A stretch of DNA of 64,000 bases. Origin: Arthrobacter sp. ISL-5. GTDB lineage: Bacteria; Actinomycetota; Actinomycetes; Actinomycetales; Micrococcaceae. Of the stretch, positions 43,105-51,196 are shown piece after piece. Position 1 is the stretch's first letter. Every line of letters begins with the position of its first letter. Location of the stretch: NCBI RefSeq assembly GCF_018613835.1, contig NZ_JAGGPM010000023.1, positions 62,001-126,000 of the forward strand, given 5' to 3'. The notes beneath the pieces are model-generated. The model saw only the letters and a program-made list of their open reading frames with translations, did not search any database and was not told the origin of the DNA. The position numbers were made by a program, and so were the translations under genes.

Positions 43105-43836
43105 ATGAGCACCGTGGATCCGGCCCTAGAGGCCACACAGGAGGACGGCGCCGGAGACGGCGTCCAGGTCATCAGTACGTCGCAGGCCCCCGAGGCGGTC
43201 GAGGAAATCGACGTCGCATCCGAGAGCCCTGAAGCCCGGCGGATCCGTTTTGAGCGCGACGCGATGCAATACGTTGACCAGCTGTATTCGGCGGCCATGC
43301 GGATGGCCAGGAACCCTGCGGACGCCGAGGACCTGGTCCAGGAGGCCTACACCAAGGCGTTTTCGGCGTTTCACCAGTACAAGCCGGGTACAAATCTGAA
43401 GGCCTGGCTGTACAGGATCCTGACAAATACGTACATCAACCTCTACCGGAAGCGGCAGCGCGAGCCGCTGCAGTCGAATTCGGACACCATCGAGGACTGG
43501 CAGCTCGCCCGGGCTGAATCGCACACCTCCAGCGGGCTCCGCTCAGCTGAGGCGGAGGCGCTGGACCACCTGCCTGATTCGGACGTCAAGCGGGCGCTGC
43601 AGGCCATCCCGGAGGAGTTCCGGCTCGCTGTCTACTTCGCCGACGTCGAGGGCTTTGCGTACAAAGAAATTTCAGACATCATGAACACCCCCATCGGCAC
43701 TGTCATGTCCCGGTTGCACCGGGGCCGAAAGATGCTGCGGGACATGTTGGCGGATTACGCCGCCGAACGGGGATTCAAAGCTGCTCCGGACACGAAGGCA
43801 GCAGCGGAAAGCAACAATCAGGAGAACAGGAAATGA
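43105..43836 (+). CDS. sigH: ECF RNA polymerase sigma factor, SigH/SigR type
   Basis: 243 aa from ATG 43105. Sigma-2 (about 60-125) contains [20 protein letters not shown] and [19 protein letters not shown]. Sigma-4 (about 160-215) contains [38 protein letters not shown] and HRGRKML. These closely match mycobacterial SigH and Streptomyces SigR, which turn on thioredoxin and thiol-repair genes during oxidative and heat stress. The next gene encodes the cognate zinc anti-sigma factor, overlapping by an ATGA. Released from it on oxidation, SigH should autoregulate. Confidence 0.93.
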   Translation: MSTVDPALEATQEDGAGDGVQVISTSQAPEAVEEIDVASESPEARRIRFERDAMQYVDQLYSAAMRMARNPADAEDLVQEAYTKAFSAFHQYKPGTNLKAWLYRILTNTYINLYRKRQREPLQSNSDTIEDWQLARAESHTSSGLRSAEAEALDHLPDSDVKRALQAIPEEFRLAVYFADVEGFAYKEISDIMNTPIGTVMSRLHRGRKMLRDMLADYAAERGFKAAPDTKAAAESNNQENRK

Positions 43837-44093
43837 GCGACTGCCAGGGATTGGGCGATTGCGACGACGCCCGGATGCAACGCATCTACGAGTATCTAGA
43901 CGGAGCGCTGACCCGCAGTGACCTTGCGGAAATCAAGCATCACCTGGACGAGTGTCCGGAATGCACCGAACAGTACGATCTCGAGTGCGTCATCCGGAAC
44001 ATGGTGAAGCGGTCCTGCACCGAAGCCGCGCCGGAGAACCTGAAGAACGCGATCCTAGACAGGATCCACAACATCAGGCCCGTGGACGCCTGA
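43833..44093 (+). CDS. rsrA: Redox-sensing zinc anti-sigma factor, RsrA type
   Basis: 86 aa. His37, Cys41 and Cys44 (HHLDECPEC) form the ZAS H-x3-C-x2-C motif. Cys10 is at the position of the fourth ligand/redox Cys of RsrA, and Cys4 is extra. The N-terminal [20 protein letters not shown] helix binds the sigma factor. Under oxidation the motif should release zinc and form a disulfide, freeing SigH. Two more Cys (52 and 61) lie downstream. It overlaps sigH by an ATGA and is followed by a strong terminator. Confidence 0.93.
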   Translation: MSDCQGLGDCDDARMQRIYEYLDGALTRSDLAEIKHHLDECPECTEQYDLECVIRNMVKRSCTEAAPENLKNAILDRIHNIRPVDA

Positions 44094-44102
44094 GGCCAGG
44101 CT

Positions 44103-44162
44103 GAAGCTTAAACGAAAGGCCCCCGCAACCAACAGGTTCCGGGGGCCTTTCGTTTAAGCTTC
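44103..44162. terminator. Long bidirectional terminator
   Basis: A 23-bp perfect inverted repeat (44103-44125 and 44140-44162) with a 14-nt apical region that itself can pair (AACC/GGTT). It lies between the convergent rsrA and bL37 genes. Confidence 0.9.
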
Positions 44163-44177
44163 GGTTCTAGCCGTGGC

Positions 44178-44252
44178 TTAGGTGTTGGGGCGCTTCCCGT
44201 GGTTAGCGCCGCCACGCTTACGGTCACGGCGTTTACGTGCACGCTTGCTCAT
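44178..44252 (-). CDS. Ribosomal protein bL37, 24 aa
   Basis: The minus strand encodes a 24-residue peptide beginning MSKRARKRRDRKRGG and ending ANHGKRPNT. It matches the small 50S protein bL37 described from mycobacterial ribosome structures (MAKRGRKKRDRK-type start, ANHGKRPN end). The ATG at 44252 has AAGGAGG at 44260-44266, an ideal ribosome site. It is too short for ordinary gene finders. It lies next to the sigH-rsrA terminator, on the opposite strand. Confidence 0.88.
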   Translation of the reverse strand: MSKRARKRRDRKRGGANHGKRPNT

Positions 44253-44448
44253 AGCTGGCCTCCTTAATATCGGTACTCGAAAGAGCTGCCCTCAAGTCTC
44301 CCACATCGGTGGACGGGCCGCGAACCGGCTTCCGGTGCGCGGAACTGCCGGCGGATGTTCCCGCCGGCGTACCCGTTGACGGGGTGGTGGGCACCGGGGT
44401 TGGGTGATCGGCGGGGGCTGGTCCGTAGGAGACCCAGATGACGTTCAC
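44233..44448 (-). other. Doubtful 71-codon ORF overlapping the bL37 start
   Basis: This frame follows padR through an ATGA at 44445-44448, which suggests coupling. It encodes a Pro/Thr/Ser-rich peptide (HPTPVPTTPSTGTPAGTS) with no recognised domain. It ends 20 bases inside the bL37 gene. It might be a short product of the operon or a random frame. Kept only because of the coupling geometry. Confidence 0.25.
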
Positions 44449-45065
44449 GGCTCCGCCTTCAAGGAATTCCTGATCGAAATGCGTGCCTGGTCAAGCACCG
44501 TCCGCACGGTTTCCAGCGTGACGGGCGTAAGGGGGCGCGTGCTGGCCTGCGCCCGAAGTTCCACCCGCAGGTCATCCCGGAATGCCTGGAGCAGCATCTC
44601 CGCCTCCTTGAGCACGCGGTGTCCCTCCGGGGACGACCGGGCAGCGGAGCCGGTGAAGTCAGCTGACCTGGCAGCGGAGCGGGCAGCTTCTGCGGTGGCG
44701 GCCAGATCGGCGCGCAGGCCCCGCATGTTGCTGCGGATGTCGGCCCGCAACGCGTCTGCCAGCCGCCGGACGGACGCGGCGATGTCGTTCTCCACGCTCG
44801 CGAGTTCATCACGCCGGCTGTTCAGCTCGGCCAGGCCTGCCGCCGTGATGCGGTAGTTGGTGCGCCGGCCCTCCGCTTCCGTGGCAACGAGCCCCTCTTC
44901 CTCCAGTTTCCCGAGCCTCGGATAGATCGTGCCGGCGCTGGGGGAGTAGGTGCCGCCGAACCTTTCGCTCAGGGCCTTGATGAGTTCGTACCCGTGCTTG
45001 GGCCCGGATTCCAGGAGTGCGAGGAGGTACAGGCGCAGTGCGCCGTGGGCAAAGACCGGGGGCAT
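44445..45065 (-). CDS. PadR-family transcriptional regulator
   Basis: 206 aa. The N-terminal winged helix has ALRLYLLALLESGPKHGYELIKALSERF and GTIYPRLGKLEEEGLV, the PadR signature. The remaining 110 residues are long helices rich in Ala/Arg/Glu that should form the dimer. It follows the DUF4097 gene with a TGATG overlap (45063-45067), a common actinobacterial pairing. It is probably the repressor that binds the CGATATATCG sites upstream of that operon. Confidence 0.9.
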   Translation of the reverse strand: MPPVFAHGALRLYLLALLESGPKHGYELIKALSERFGGTYSPSAGTIYPRLGKLEEEGLVATEAEGRRTNYRITAAGLAELNSRRDELASVENDIAASVRRLADALRADIRSNMRGLRADLAATAEAARSAARSADFTGSAARSSPEGHRVLKEAEMLLQAFRDDLRVELRAQASTRPLTPVTLETVRTVLDQARISIRNSLKAEP

Positions 45066-45892
45066 CAGAGCGACGTTTCTGCGTCGGCGGTAGCCTGGCC
45101 GTGGAAGATGGAGGTCTTGCCGGACACCGAGTTGGTCCGCACTAGCATCAGCTTGGCATCCGGGCCTGCAATTGTCTGCAGCTTGCCGCCTGGCTGCATG
45201 TACTTCTGGTCATCGATCACCACGGCACCGCTGGCGGATTTGGCCACGATGTCCACGCCCACGTCGTGGGGGAGCCTGATGGTCAGGTCGCCGGACACCG
45301 AGTTGGCCCCGAAATCGTGGGTGAAGTCCTGAAGGTCGAAGCTCATGTCGCCGCTGACGGTGTTGGCGCGGATGTTGCTGAAGCGGCCCGACGCCGTGAC
45401 TTCGCCGGAGACGCTTTTCGCCGTCAGGACCCCCCGGTGGTTCCGGGCGATCACTTCTCCGCTGACGGTGTTCACATGGAGGTCACCTGACGTGCCGTCC
45501 GACATGACGGAGCCGGACACGGTGTTGAGTTTGGTGTGGCCGCTGATGCCGGACACAAGTCCGTCGCCGCTGACGGTGCCGGCTTCAACCTCGACGCCGG
45601 CTGGCACCGCGATGCTGATGACCACGGAATTGTTGCTGTTGTTGTTGACGGACCCCATCAGGTTCTTGAACCAGCCCTGCGGGCCGTGCAGCTGGTGCCG
45701 GACCTCAAGGCGTCCATCGGCGACAGTAACAGCCAGGGGGTCACCGTGGACCTCGGAGACCTCGATGCGCGCCACGTCCTCGTCGTGGGTGACGATGTCA
45801 AAGCGGCCGCGGACGATGCCGAGCTTCAGCGACGAGACGCCGTCGACGTCGATGGTTTGGGGGCCGGTGACGGTCCACGAGTTCTCTGCCAT
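45065..45892 (-). CDS. DUF4097 beta-repeat protein
   Basis: 275 aa, with no signal peptide. Its body consists of short beta-strand repeats with Gly-Asp and Val-Ser-Gly turns (HTKLNTVSGSV, DLHVNTVSGEV, LTAKSVSGEV, IRANTVSGDM, FGANSVSGDL). This predicts a parallel beta-solenoid, the DUF4097 type. Such proteins sit next to PadR-like regulators or liaI-like stress genes; no biochemical role is known to me. It is expressed from the palindromic region immediately upstream and coupled to padR by TGATG. Confidence 0.88.
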   Translation of the reverse strand: MAENSWTVTGPQTIDVDGVSSLKLGIVRGRFDIVTHDEDVARIEVSEVHGDPLAVTVADGRLEVRHQLHGPQGWFKNLMGSVNNNSNNSVVISIAVPAGVEVEAGTVSGDGLVSGISGHTKLNTVSGSVMSDGTSGDLHVNTVSGEVIARNHRGVLTAKSVSGEVTASGRFSNIRANTVSGDMSFDLQDFTHDFGANSVSGDLTIRLPHDVGVDIVAKSASGAVVIDDQKYMQPGGKLQTIAGPDAKLMLVRTNSVSGKTSIFHGQATADAETSL

Positions 45893-45902
45893 GATTCCTC
45901 CG

Positions 45903-45968
45903 CTTGCGATATATCGTGACTGTTGAGATCACGATATATCGCAAGCCGCGGAAGATCAAGATATATCG
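45903..45968. promoter_or_regulatory. Array of PadR-type operators
   Basis: CGATATATCG occurs as two perfect 10-bp palindromes (45907-45916 and 45932-45941), embedded in 17-bp inverted arms (45903-45919 and 45929-45945). A third near-copy, AGATATATCG, is at 45959-45968. Starts are 25 and 27 bp apart, about 2.5 helical turns. They lie 11-76 bp upstream of the DUF4097 start. By position they are operators for the adjacent PadR. Confidence 0.82.
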
Positions 45969-45981
45969 CGAGTAGTTTCGC

Positions 45982-46581
45982 CTACTCGGGTGTGTCCATC
46001 CCCAGCCACTGGAACCAGCCGCGGTGCAGGACGAGCCACGCCATGAGTCCGTAGCCCGCCTGGCCCGGCGTGCCGCCGTTGGCCGCAAGGTCCTGGCGCC
46101 ATTGCTCATGGCTGACCAGCGGCGAAAAGGTGTCCACATAGAGGTGCTTGCGCCGCGTGGTGACGTCGGCGAAGGCCGTGTTCAGTTCCTCCAGCCGGCG
46201 GTTCTGCACCGGGTCCAGGGTGGGCGGCGGCCCTACGACGAAGACTTCGAGCCGCCTCTGGGTGGCGGAGTCGAGGATGTTGGCCAGATTGAGCCTGCTC
46301 CGGGCCGTGGACAGCCCGAACTCAATGTCCCGCCCTGACAGCCCGATGACCAGGCGGTTCTCGTAATTGTCGCTGAACCGCCGGCCCGTTTCCTCAAGCC
46401 ACCGCGCTGCGAGGCCCTCGGTGCCTTCCTGGGGGCAGGGAAGGGCGTAGCTTTCAACCGTCATGCCGTCCTGCGGAGTGCGGGCCAGCACGCGGCCCAG
46501 CCAGCCCAGGGCCCGGGGGTCCCCGAGTCCGGCCAGCAGCTCATCTCCAACAGCTGCAATGCGCAGCTTCCTGTCTTCCAC
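45982..46581 (-). CDS. SGNH/GDSL-like protein with expected catalytic residues missing
   Basis: 199 aa, GTG start. The N-terminal RIAAVGDELLAGLGDPRALG aligns with block I of GDSL hydrolases, but the nucleophile Ser position is Glu14 (GDEL). The NRLVIGLSGRDIEFGLS segment occupies the block II/III region. The C-terminal catalytic D-x2-H is replaced by a NGGTPGQAGYGL stretch. The fold is probably kept without esterase activity, or with altered chemistry. No signal peptide. It lies upstream of the DUF4097-padR operon on the same strand. Confidence 0.8.
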   Translation of the reverse strand: MEDRKLRIAAVGDELLAGLGDPRALGWLGRVLARTPQDGMTVESYALPCPQEGTEGLAARWLEETGRRFSDNYENRLVIGLSGRDIEFGLSTARSRLNLANILDSATQRRLEVFVVGPPPTLDPVQNRRLEELNTAFADVTTRRKHLYVDTFSPLVSHEQWRQDLAANGGTPGQAGYGLMAWLVLHRGWFQWLGMDTPE

Positions 46582-46705
46582 TACTACCTCTTCACCTATT
46601 TGGAGGGCGCGACCCGCATACGGACCAATTCCGCACGGCGGCGCAAATCCGCAGCCTGCGCCGGCACCATGCCTGTGTCCATTAACTCACGCCGATTAAA
46701 CAGAA

Positions 46706-46745
46706 CTGCCCGGCTGGAACGGTATGTCACCGTCCGGCCGGGCAG
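46706..46745. terminator. Hairpin terminator after kgd
   Basis: CTGCCCGGC (46706-46714) pairs with GCCGGGCAG (46737-46745), and the inner bases also pair partly. On the minus strand TTCTGTTTAAT follows, just beyond the kgd stop. Confidence 0.7.
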
Positions 46746-46753
46746 CTGCACTG

Positions 46754-49700
46754 CTACTTACGCGCGAATGCCTGCTTCAGAAGTGCATCCTGCTCGGCAG
46801 CGTGGCGCTTCATGGAGCCGGCAGCGGTTGATGCCGACGCCGGGCGGGAGACCAGGCGAACGTGGCGGTCCAGCGCCGCCGGGAGGTTCAGGCCCATGAA
46901 CGGCCACGGACCCTGGTTCGCGGGCTCGTCCTGCGCCCACACCACTTCGGCGTTGGGGTACTTGGCCAGCTCGGCTGTGATGTCCTCCTGGGGCAGCGGG
47001 TACAGCTGCTCCACGCGGACGATCGCCGTCGTCTTGTCGCCCGTCTTCTGCCGCGTGGACAGAAGGTCGTAGTACAGGCGTCCCGAAACCAGGAGAACGC
47101 GTTCGACGGCGTCCGCCGGCAGCTGCTCATGGTCGCCGATGACGGGCCTGAAGCCGCCGGTGGTGAAGTCCTCCACGGACGAAGCGGCGGCCTTGAGGCG
47201 CAGCAGCTGCTTCGGCGTGAAGATGATCAGCGGCTTGCGCGGACGGCTGTAAGCCTGGCGGCGCAGGAGGTGGAAGTGCGATGCCGCCGTGGTGGGGTTG
47301 GCCACGACCATGTTTTCCTCGGCACACAGCTGCAGGAAGCGTTCGATGCGGGCCGAGGAGTGGTCGGGTCCCTGGCCCTCGTAGCCGTGCGGCAGCATCA
47401 GCACGAGAGACGAACGCTGGCCCCACTTCTGCTCCGCGGACGAGATGAACTCATCGATGATGGTCTGCGCGCCGTTGACGAAGTCGCCGAACTGCGCCTC
47501 CCACAGCACGAGGGCATCCGGACGCTCCACCGAGTAGCCGTATTCGAAGCCCATGGCCGCGTATTCGGACAGCAGGGAGTCGTAGATCCACAGCTTGGCC
47601 TGGTCTTCGGAGAGGTGGGCCAGGGGGGTCCACTCATTGCCCGTGGCGCGGTCGTGGAAGACTGCGTGGCGCTGCACGAACGTGCCGCGGCGGGAGTCCT
47701 GGCCGGCGAGCCGGACGGGGACGCCCTCCATAACGAGCGAGCCGAAGGCCGCAAGTTCGCCGAAGCCCCAGTCGATGCCGCCCTCGCGGGACATCTGTTC
47801 ACGCTTCTCCAGCAGCTGCTTGAGCTTGGCGTGCACGGTGAAGCCCTCCGGAATGTCCAGATGGGCCTTGCCGAGGCGGGCCAGGGTGTCCGTCGAAATT
47901 GCGGTGGACGCCGGAGCGTTCGTGCCGGAATCCGACTGCTGTGCCTGGGGCCGCTCGATGTCGGAGACAGCCGCAGAGTCGGCGGTGATGATCGGGATGG
48001 GCGAGGTCTGTGCCGCATGCGTTTCGGCGAAGACCCGCTCGAGGCGTTCCTGGTAGTCGCGGAGCAGCTGCTCTGCTTCTTCCTCGGTGATGTCGCCGCG
48101 GCCGATCAGCGATTCGGTGTAGAGCTTGCGGACGGAGCGCTTGGCCTCGATGAGGTTGTACATGAGCGGCTGCGTCATCGAGGGGTCATCACCCTCGTTG
48201 TGGCCGCGGCGCCGGTAGCAGACCATGTCGATGACGACGTCCTTGTGGAACTTCTGCCGGAACTCGTAGGCGAGCTGGCCGATGCGGACCACTGCTTCCG
48301 GATCGTCGCCGTTCACGTGGAACACCGGAGCCTGGATCATCTTGGCGACGTCCGTGGAGTAGGTGGACGAACGCGAAGAGGACGGGGCCGTGGTGAACCC
48401 GACCTGGTTGTTGACCACGACGTGGATGGTTCCGCCCGTGCGGTAGCCCCGCAACTGGGAAAGGTTAAGCGTTTCGGCCACCACACCCTGGCCGGCGAAC
48501 GCTGCGTCACCGTGCACCATGATGGGCAGCACGGGGAAGGCCTCGCCCTGGTCCAGGCGGTCCTGTTTGGCACGCACGATGCCCTCCAGCACGGAGTCCA
48601 CGGCCTCAAGGTGCGACGGGTTGGCAGCCAGGTAGACCTTGGTCTCCTTGCCGCTGTCCGACGTGAACGTGCCCTCGGTTCCCAGGTGGTACTTGACGTC
48701 GCCGGAACCCTGCACCGAGCGGGGATCCTGGGTGCCCTCGAACTCGCGGAAGACCTGCGCATAGGTCTTGCCGGCGATGTTGGTGAGGACGTTGAGCCGG
48801 CCGCGGTGGGCCATGCCGATGGCAACCTCGTCCAGTCCGTCGTCGGCCGCATCGGAGATGATGGCGTCAAGCAGCGGAATCAGGGACTCGCCGCCCTCAA
48901 GGGAGAAGCGCTTCTGGCCGACGAACTTGGTCTGCAGGAACGTCTCGAAGGCCTCTGCGGCGTTGAGCTTGGAGACGATGCGCAGCTGCTCTTCACGGCT
49001 CGGCTTGGAGTACGGGTGCTCCAGCTGGTCCTGGAACCACTTGCGCTCGGAAGGCTCCTGGATGTGCATGTACTCGATGCCCGTGGTGCGGCAGTAGGCG
49101 TCGCGGAGCACGCCGAGGATGTCGCGGAATGCCAGCTGCGATTTGCCGCCGAAGCCGCCCGTGGGCCATTCACGGTCCAGGTCCCACAGCGTGAGGCCGT
49201 AGGTCAGGACGTCGAGGTCGGGGTGCTTGCGCTGGACGTACTCGAGCGGATCGGTGTCCGCCATGAGGTGGCCGCGGACGCGGTAGGAGTGGATCAGCTG
49301 CTGGATCCGGGCAACCTTGTTGATCTGGTCGGACGGGTCCACCTGGAGGTCCGGGCTCCAGCGCACCGGCTCGTAGGGGATGCGCAGGGATTCGAAGATC
49401 TCGTCGTAGAAGTCCTGGGCGCCCAGCAGGAGCTGGTGGACCAGCTTGAGGAACTCGCCGCTGCCTGCACCCTGGATGACGCGGTGGTCATACGTGGACG
49501 TCAGCGTCAGCACCTTGCTGATGGCGTTGTGCGCGATGATCTTCTCGCTGGCACCCTGGAATTCCGCGGGGTAGTCCAGTGCGCCGACGCCGATGATGGC
49601 AGCCTGGCCCTTGGACAGGCGGGGAACAGAGTGGACCGTGCCGATGCCGCCCGGGTTGGTCAGGGACACGGTGGTGCCGGCGTGGTCGTCCGCCGTCAGC

Positions 49701-50575
49701 TTGCCGGAGCGGGCCCGCTTGATGAGGTCCTCGTAGGTGTGCCAGAACTCGGAGAAGTTGAGCGTTTCCGCTTTCTTGATGTTCGGGACCATGAGCAGGC
49801 GCGTGCCATCCGGCTTCGGCATGTCGATTGCGATGCCGAAATTGACGTGGGCGGGCTGGACGGCGACAGGTTTGCCGTCCACCTCGTCGTAGTACACGTT
49901 CATGGACGGGAACTGGGACAGTGCCCGGATGACGGCGTAGCCGATCAGGTGGGTGAACGAGACCTTGCCGCCGCGTGCACGGGCGAGGTTGGAGTTGATG
50001 ACAACGCGGTTGTCGATCAGGAGCTTCGCCGGAATGGCCCGGACGCTTGTGGCGGTCGGCACCTCGAGGCTGGTGACCATGTTCGAGGCGATGGCCTTGG
50101 CCGGTCCGCGGAGGACGGAGACAACATCTTCCTCGGGGGCGGTGGGCGCCTTGACGTTCTTCGGAAGCTGGGCCGGAATGGGCTGGGCGCCGGTGCCCGC
50201 CTCGGTCTTCTTCGCGCCGTCGCGGGCCACCGTTGCGGGGGCCTTCTTGGCGGGAGCGGCAGGTGCGGCGGCCGGCGACGTTGCCGGCGGTGCCGCAGGT
50301 GCCTGGCCCGCGGGAGGAGCAGCAGCCGGGGCCTTGGCAGGCACCGGCGGAGTAACGACGGGCATCTCGCGCGTGGCCGGATTGGCCGTCACGGACGTCA
50401 CACTCGGAACCCCGTTGGAAGTTGGGCCGCTACCACTGTCAAAAGATTCGAACAGGGGCCACCATTTGGCATCGACCGTATTCTTGTCCTGCTGGTAACG
50501 CTCGTACAGTTCGTCAACGAGCCACTCGTTTCCGCCAAATTCCTCTGGTAGACGGTGGCTAGGCTGCTCTGGCAC
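46754..50575 (-). CDS. kgd: Multifunctional 2-oxoglutarate dehydrogenase / decarboxylase (E2-E1 fusion)
   Basis: 1273 aa from GTG 50575. The order is: a short N-terminal segment (FGGNEWLVDELYERYQQD), an Ala/Pro/Lys-rich linker (about 55-150), an acyltransferase domain (about 165-400, catalytic TSTYDHRVIQGAG), then the thiamine-diphosphate E1 domains. The E1 part shows IGMAHRGRLNVLTN, HGDAAFAGQGVVAETL, CYRRRGHNEGDDPS and MLPHGYEGQGPDHSS. There is no lipoyl domain, as in mycobacterial Kgd/CgOdhA, which work with separate E2p and Lpd. It feeds the TCA cycle with succinyl-CoA. TTGGCA and TAGACT at 50705-50710 and 50680-50685 form a possible promoter. Confidence 0.95.
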   Translation of the reverse strand: MPEQPSHRLPEEFGGNEWLVDELYERYQQDKNTVDAKWWPLFESFDSGSGPTSNGVPSVTSVTANPATREMPVVTPPVPAKAPAAAPPAGQAPAAPPATSPAAAPAAPAKKAPATVARDGAKKTEAGTGAQPIPAQLPKNVKAPTAPEEDVVSVLRGPAKAIASNMVTSLEVPTATSVRAIPAKLLIDNRVVINSNLARARGGKVSFTHLIGYAVIRALSQFPSMNVYYDEVDGKPVAVQPAHVNFGIAIDMPKPDGTRLLMVPNIKKAETLNFSEFWHTYEDLIKRARSGKLTADDHAGTTVSLTNPGGIGTVHSVPRLSKGQAAIIGVGALDYPAEFQGASEKIIAHNAISKVLTLTSTYDHRVIQGAGSGEFLKLVHQLLLGAQDFYDEIFESLRIPYEPVRWSPDLQVDPSDQINKVARIQQLIHSYRVRGHLMADTDPLEYVQRKHPDLDVLTYGLTLWDLDREWPTGGFGGKSQLAFRDILGVLRDAYCRTTGIEYMHIQEPSERKWFQDQLEHPYSKPSREEQLRIVSKLNAAEAFETFLQTKFVGQKRFSLEGGESLIPLLDAIISDAADDGLDEVAIGMAHRGRLNVLTNIAGKTYAQVFREFEGTQDPRSVQGSGDVKYHLGTEGTFTSDSGKETKVYLAANPSHLEAVDSVLEGIVRAKQDRLDQGEAFPVLPIMVHGDAAFAGQGVVAETLNLSQLRGYRTGGTIHVVVNNQVGFTTAPSSSRSSTYSTDVAKMIQAPVFHVNGDDPEAVVRIGQLAYEFRQKFHKDVVIDMVCYRRRGHNEGDDPSMTQPLMYNLIEAKRSVRKLYTESLIGRGDITEEEAEQLLRDYQERLERVFAETHAAQTSPIPIITADSAAVSDIERPQAQQSDSGTNAPASTAISTDTLARLGKAHLDIPEGFTVHAKLKQLLEKREQMSREGGIDWGFGELAAFGSLVMEGVPVRLAGQDSRRGTFVQRHAVFHDRATGNEWTPLAHLSEDQAKLWIYDSLLSEYAAMGFEYGYSVERPDALVLWEAQFGDFVNGAQTIIDEFISSAEQKWGQRSSLVLMLPHGYEGQGPDHSSARIERFLQLCAEENMVVANPTTAASHFHLLRRQAYSRPRKPLIIFTPKQLLRLKAAASSVEDFTTGGFRPVIGDHEQLPADAVERVLLVSGRLYYDLLSTRQKTGDKTTAIVRVEQLYPLPQEDITAELAKYPNAEVVWAQDEPANQGPWPFMGLNLPAALDRHVRLVSRPASASTAAGSMKRHAAEQDALLKQAFARK

Positions 50576-51196
50576 TTGAAATACGCCTCTTCCATGAGTT
50601 TGAATTCCCTCTGGTCGCCAAGGTGCCACGGCACAACAATCGAACCAGTTTCTGTGTCCTATGAACCCAGACCTCTGCCAGTCTAGTGACCGTTCCGGCT
50701 TAACTGCCAATAAGGGTGACTCAAATCATGTACTGGCCGAATTGTGGCTTGAGAGTGGCCTAAATCCGGGGGCCGCAGGACTTTTCCGATAGCCATGAAC
50801 GCGGCTTCGGGCGCGCTGTCAATGACCTCTGGCACCGGGCTGCGGGTCTGGGAGGGCGGGGTGTTTCAGCAGCCGCCCCAACGATGCCAGGGGCGGGGGT
50901 GTCCGGGGCGCAAGGCGCACCACCGGGGGGCACCGCTGCTCCTGTAGACTGCAATTCTTATGGACAGTAAATCTAGGTGCCGGCCTGGGGGCTGTCAGCC
51001 GAGCAGAATCAGCGCCGCACAGCCCACCCGCAGAGCCGGCAATCCCCGTTCACGTTCCCGCCAATGTCCGCCGCTTCACCTCGCCGGGACCTCCCGGGAC
51101 ACTGTCCAGGCCCCGGCCGACCATCCTCCGCCTGGCAGTTTCACCGGCATTGTCTCTCTCGCCAGCGGGCCCCGCACTACATCGGCAGGCCGCTAA
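50576..51196. other. Intergenic region upstream of kgd and the CNNM/CBS pair
   Basis: 621 bp, unusually large for the window. On the minus side I see a TAGACT with a TTGGCA 19 bp further upstream, leaving a kgd leader of about 100 nt. On the plus side nothing convincing precedes 51197. No RNA gene, repeat or conserved small ORF was recognised. Several short frames exist but lack a ribosome site or known motif. Confidence 0.5.
50680..50710 (-). promoter_or_regulatory. Predicted kgd promoter
   Basis: Minus-strand -35-like TTGGCA (50705-50710) and -10 TAGACT (50680-50685), with a long 19-nt spacer. The transcript would start about 98 nt before the GTG. Confidence 0.4.

Noticed and set aside
46862-50551. 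A 1229-codon open frame antisense to kgd
   Set aside because: It mirrors kgd on the opposite strand, as expected from strong GC bias at codon ends. It has no recognisable domain and kgd motifs are intact.
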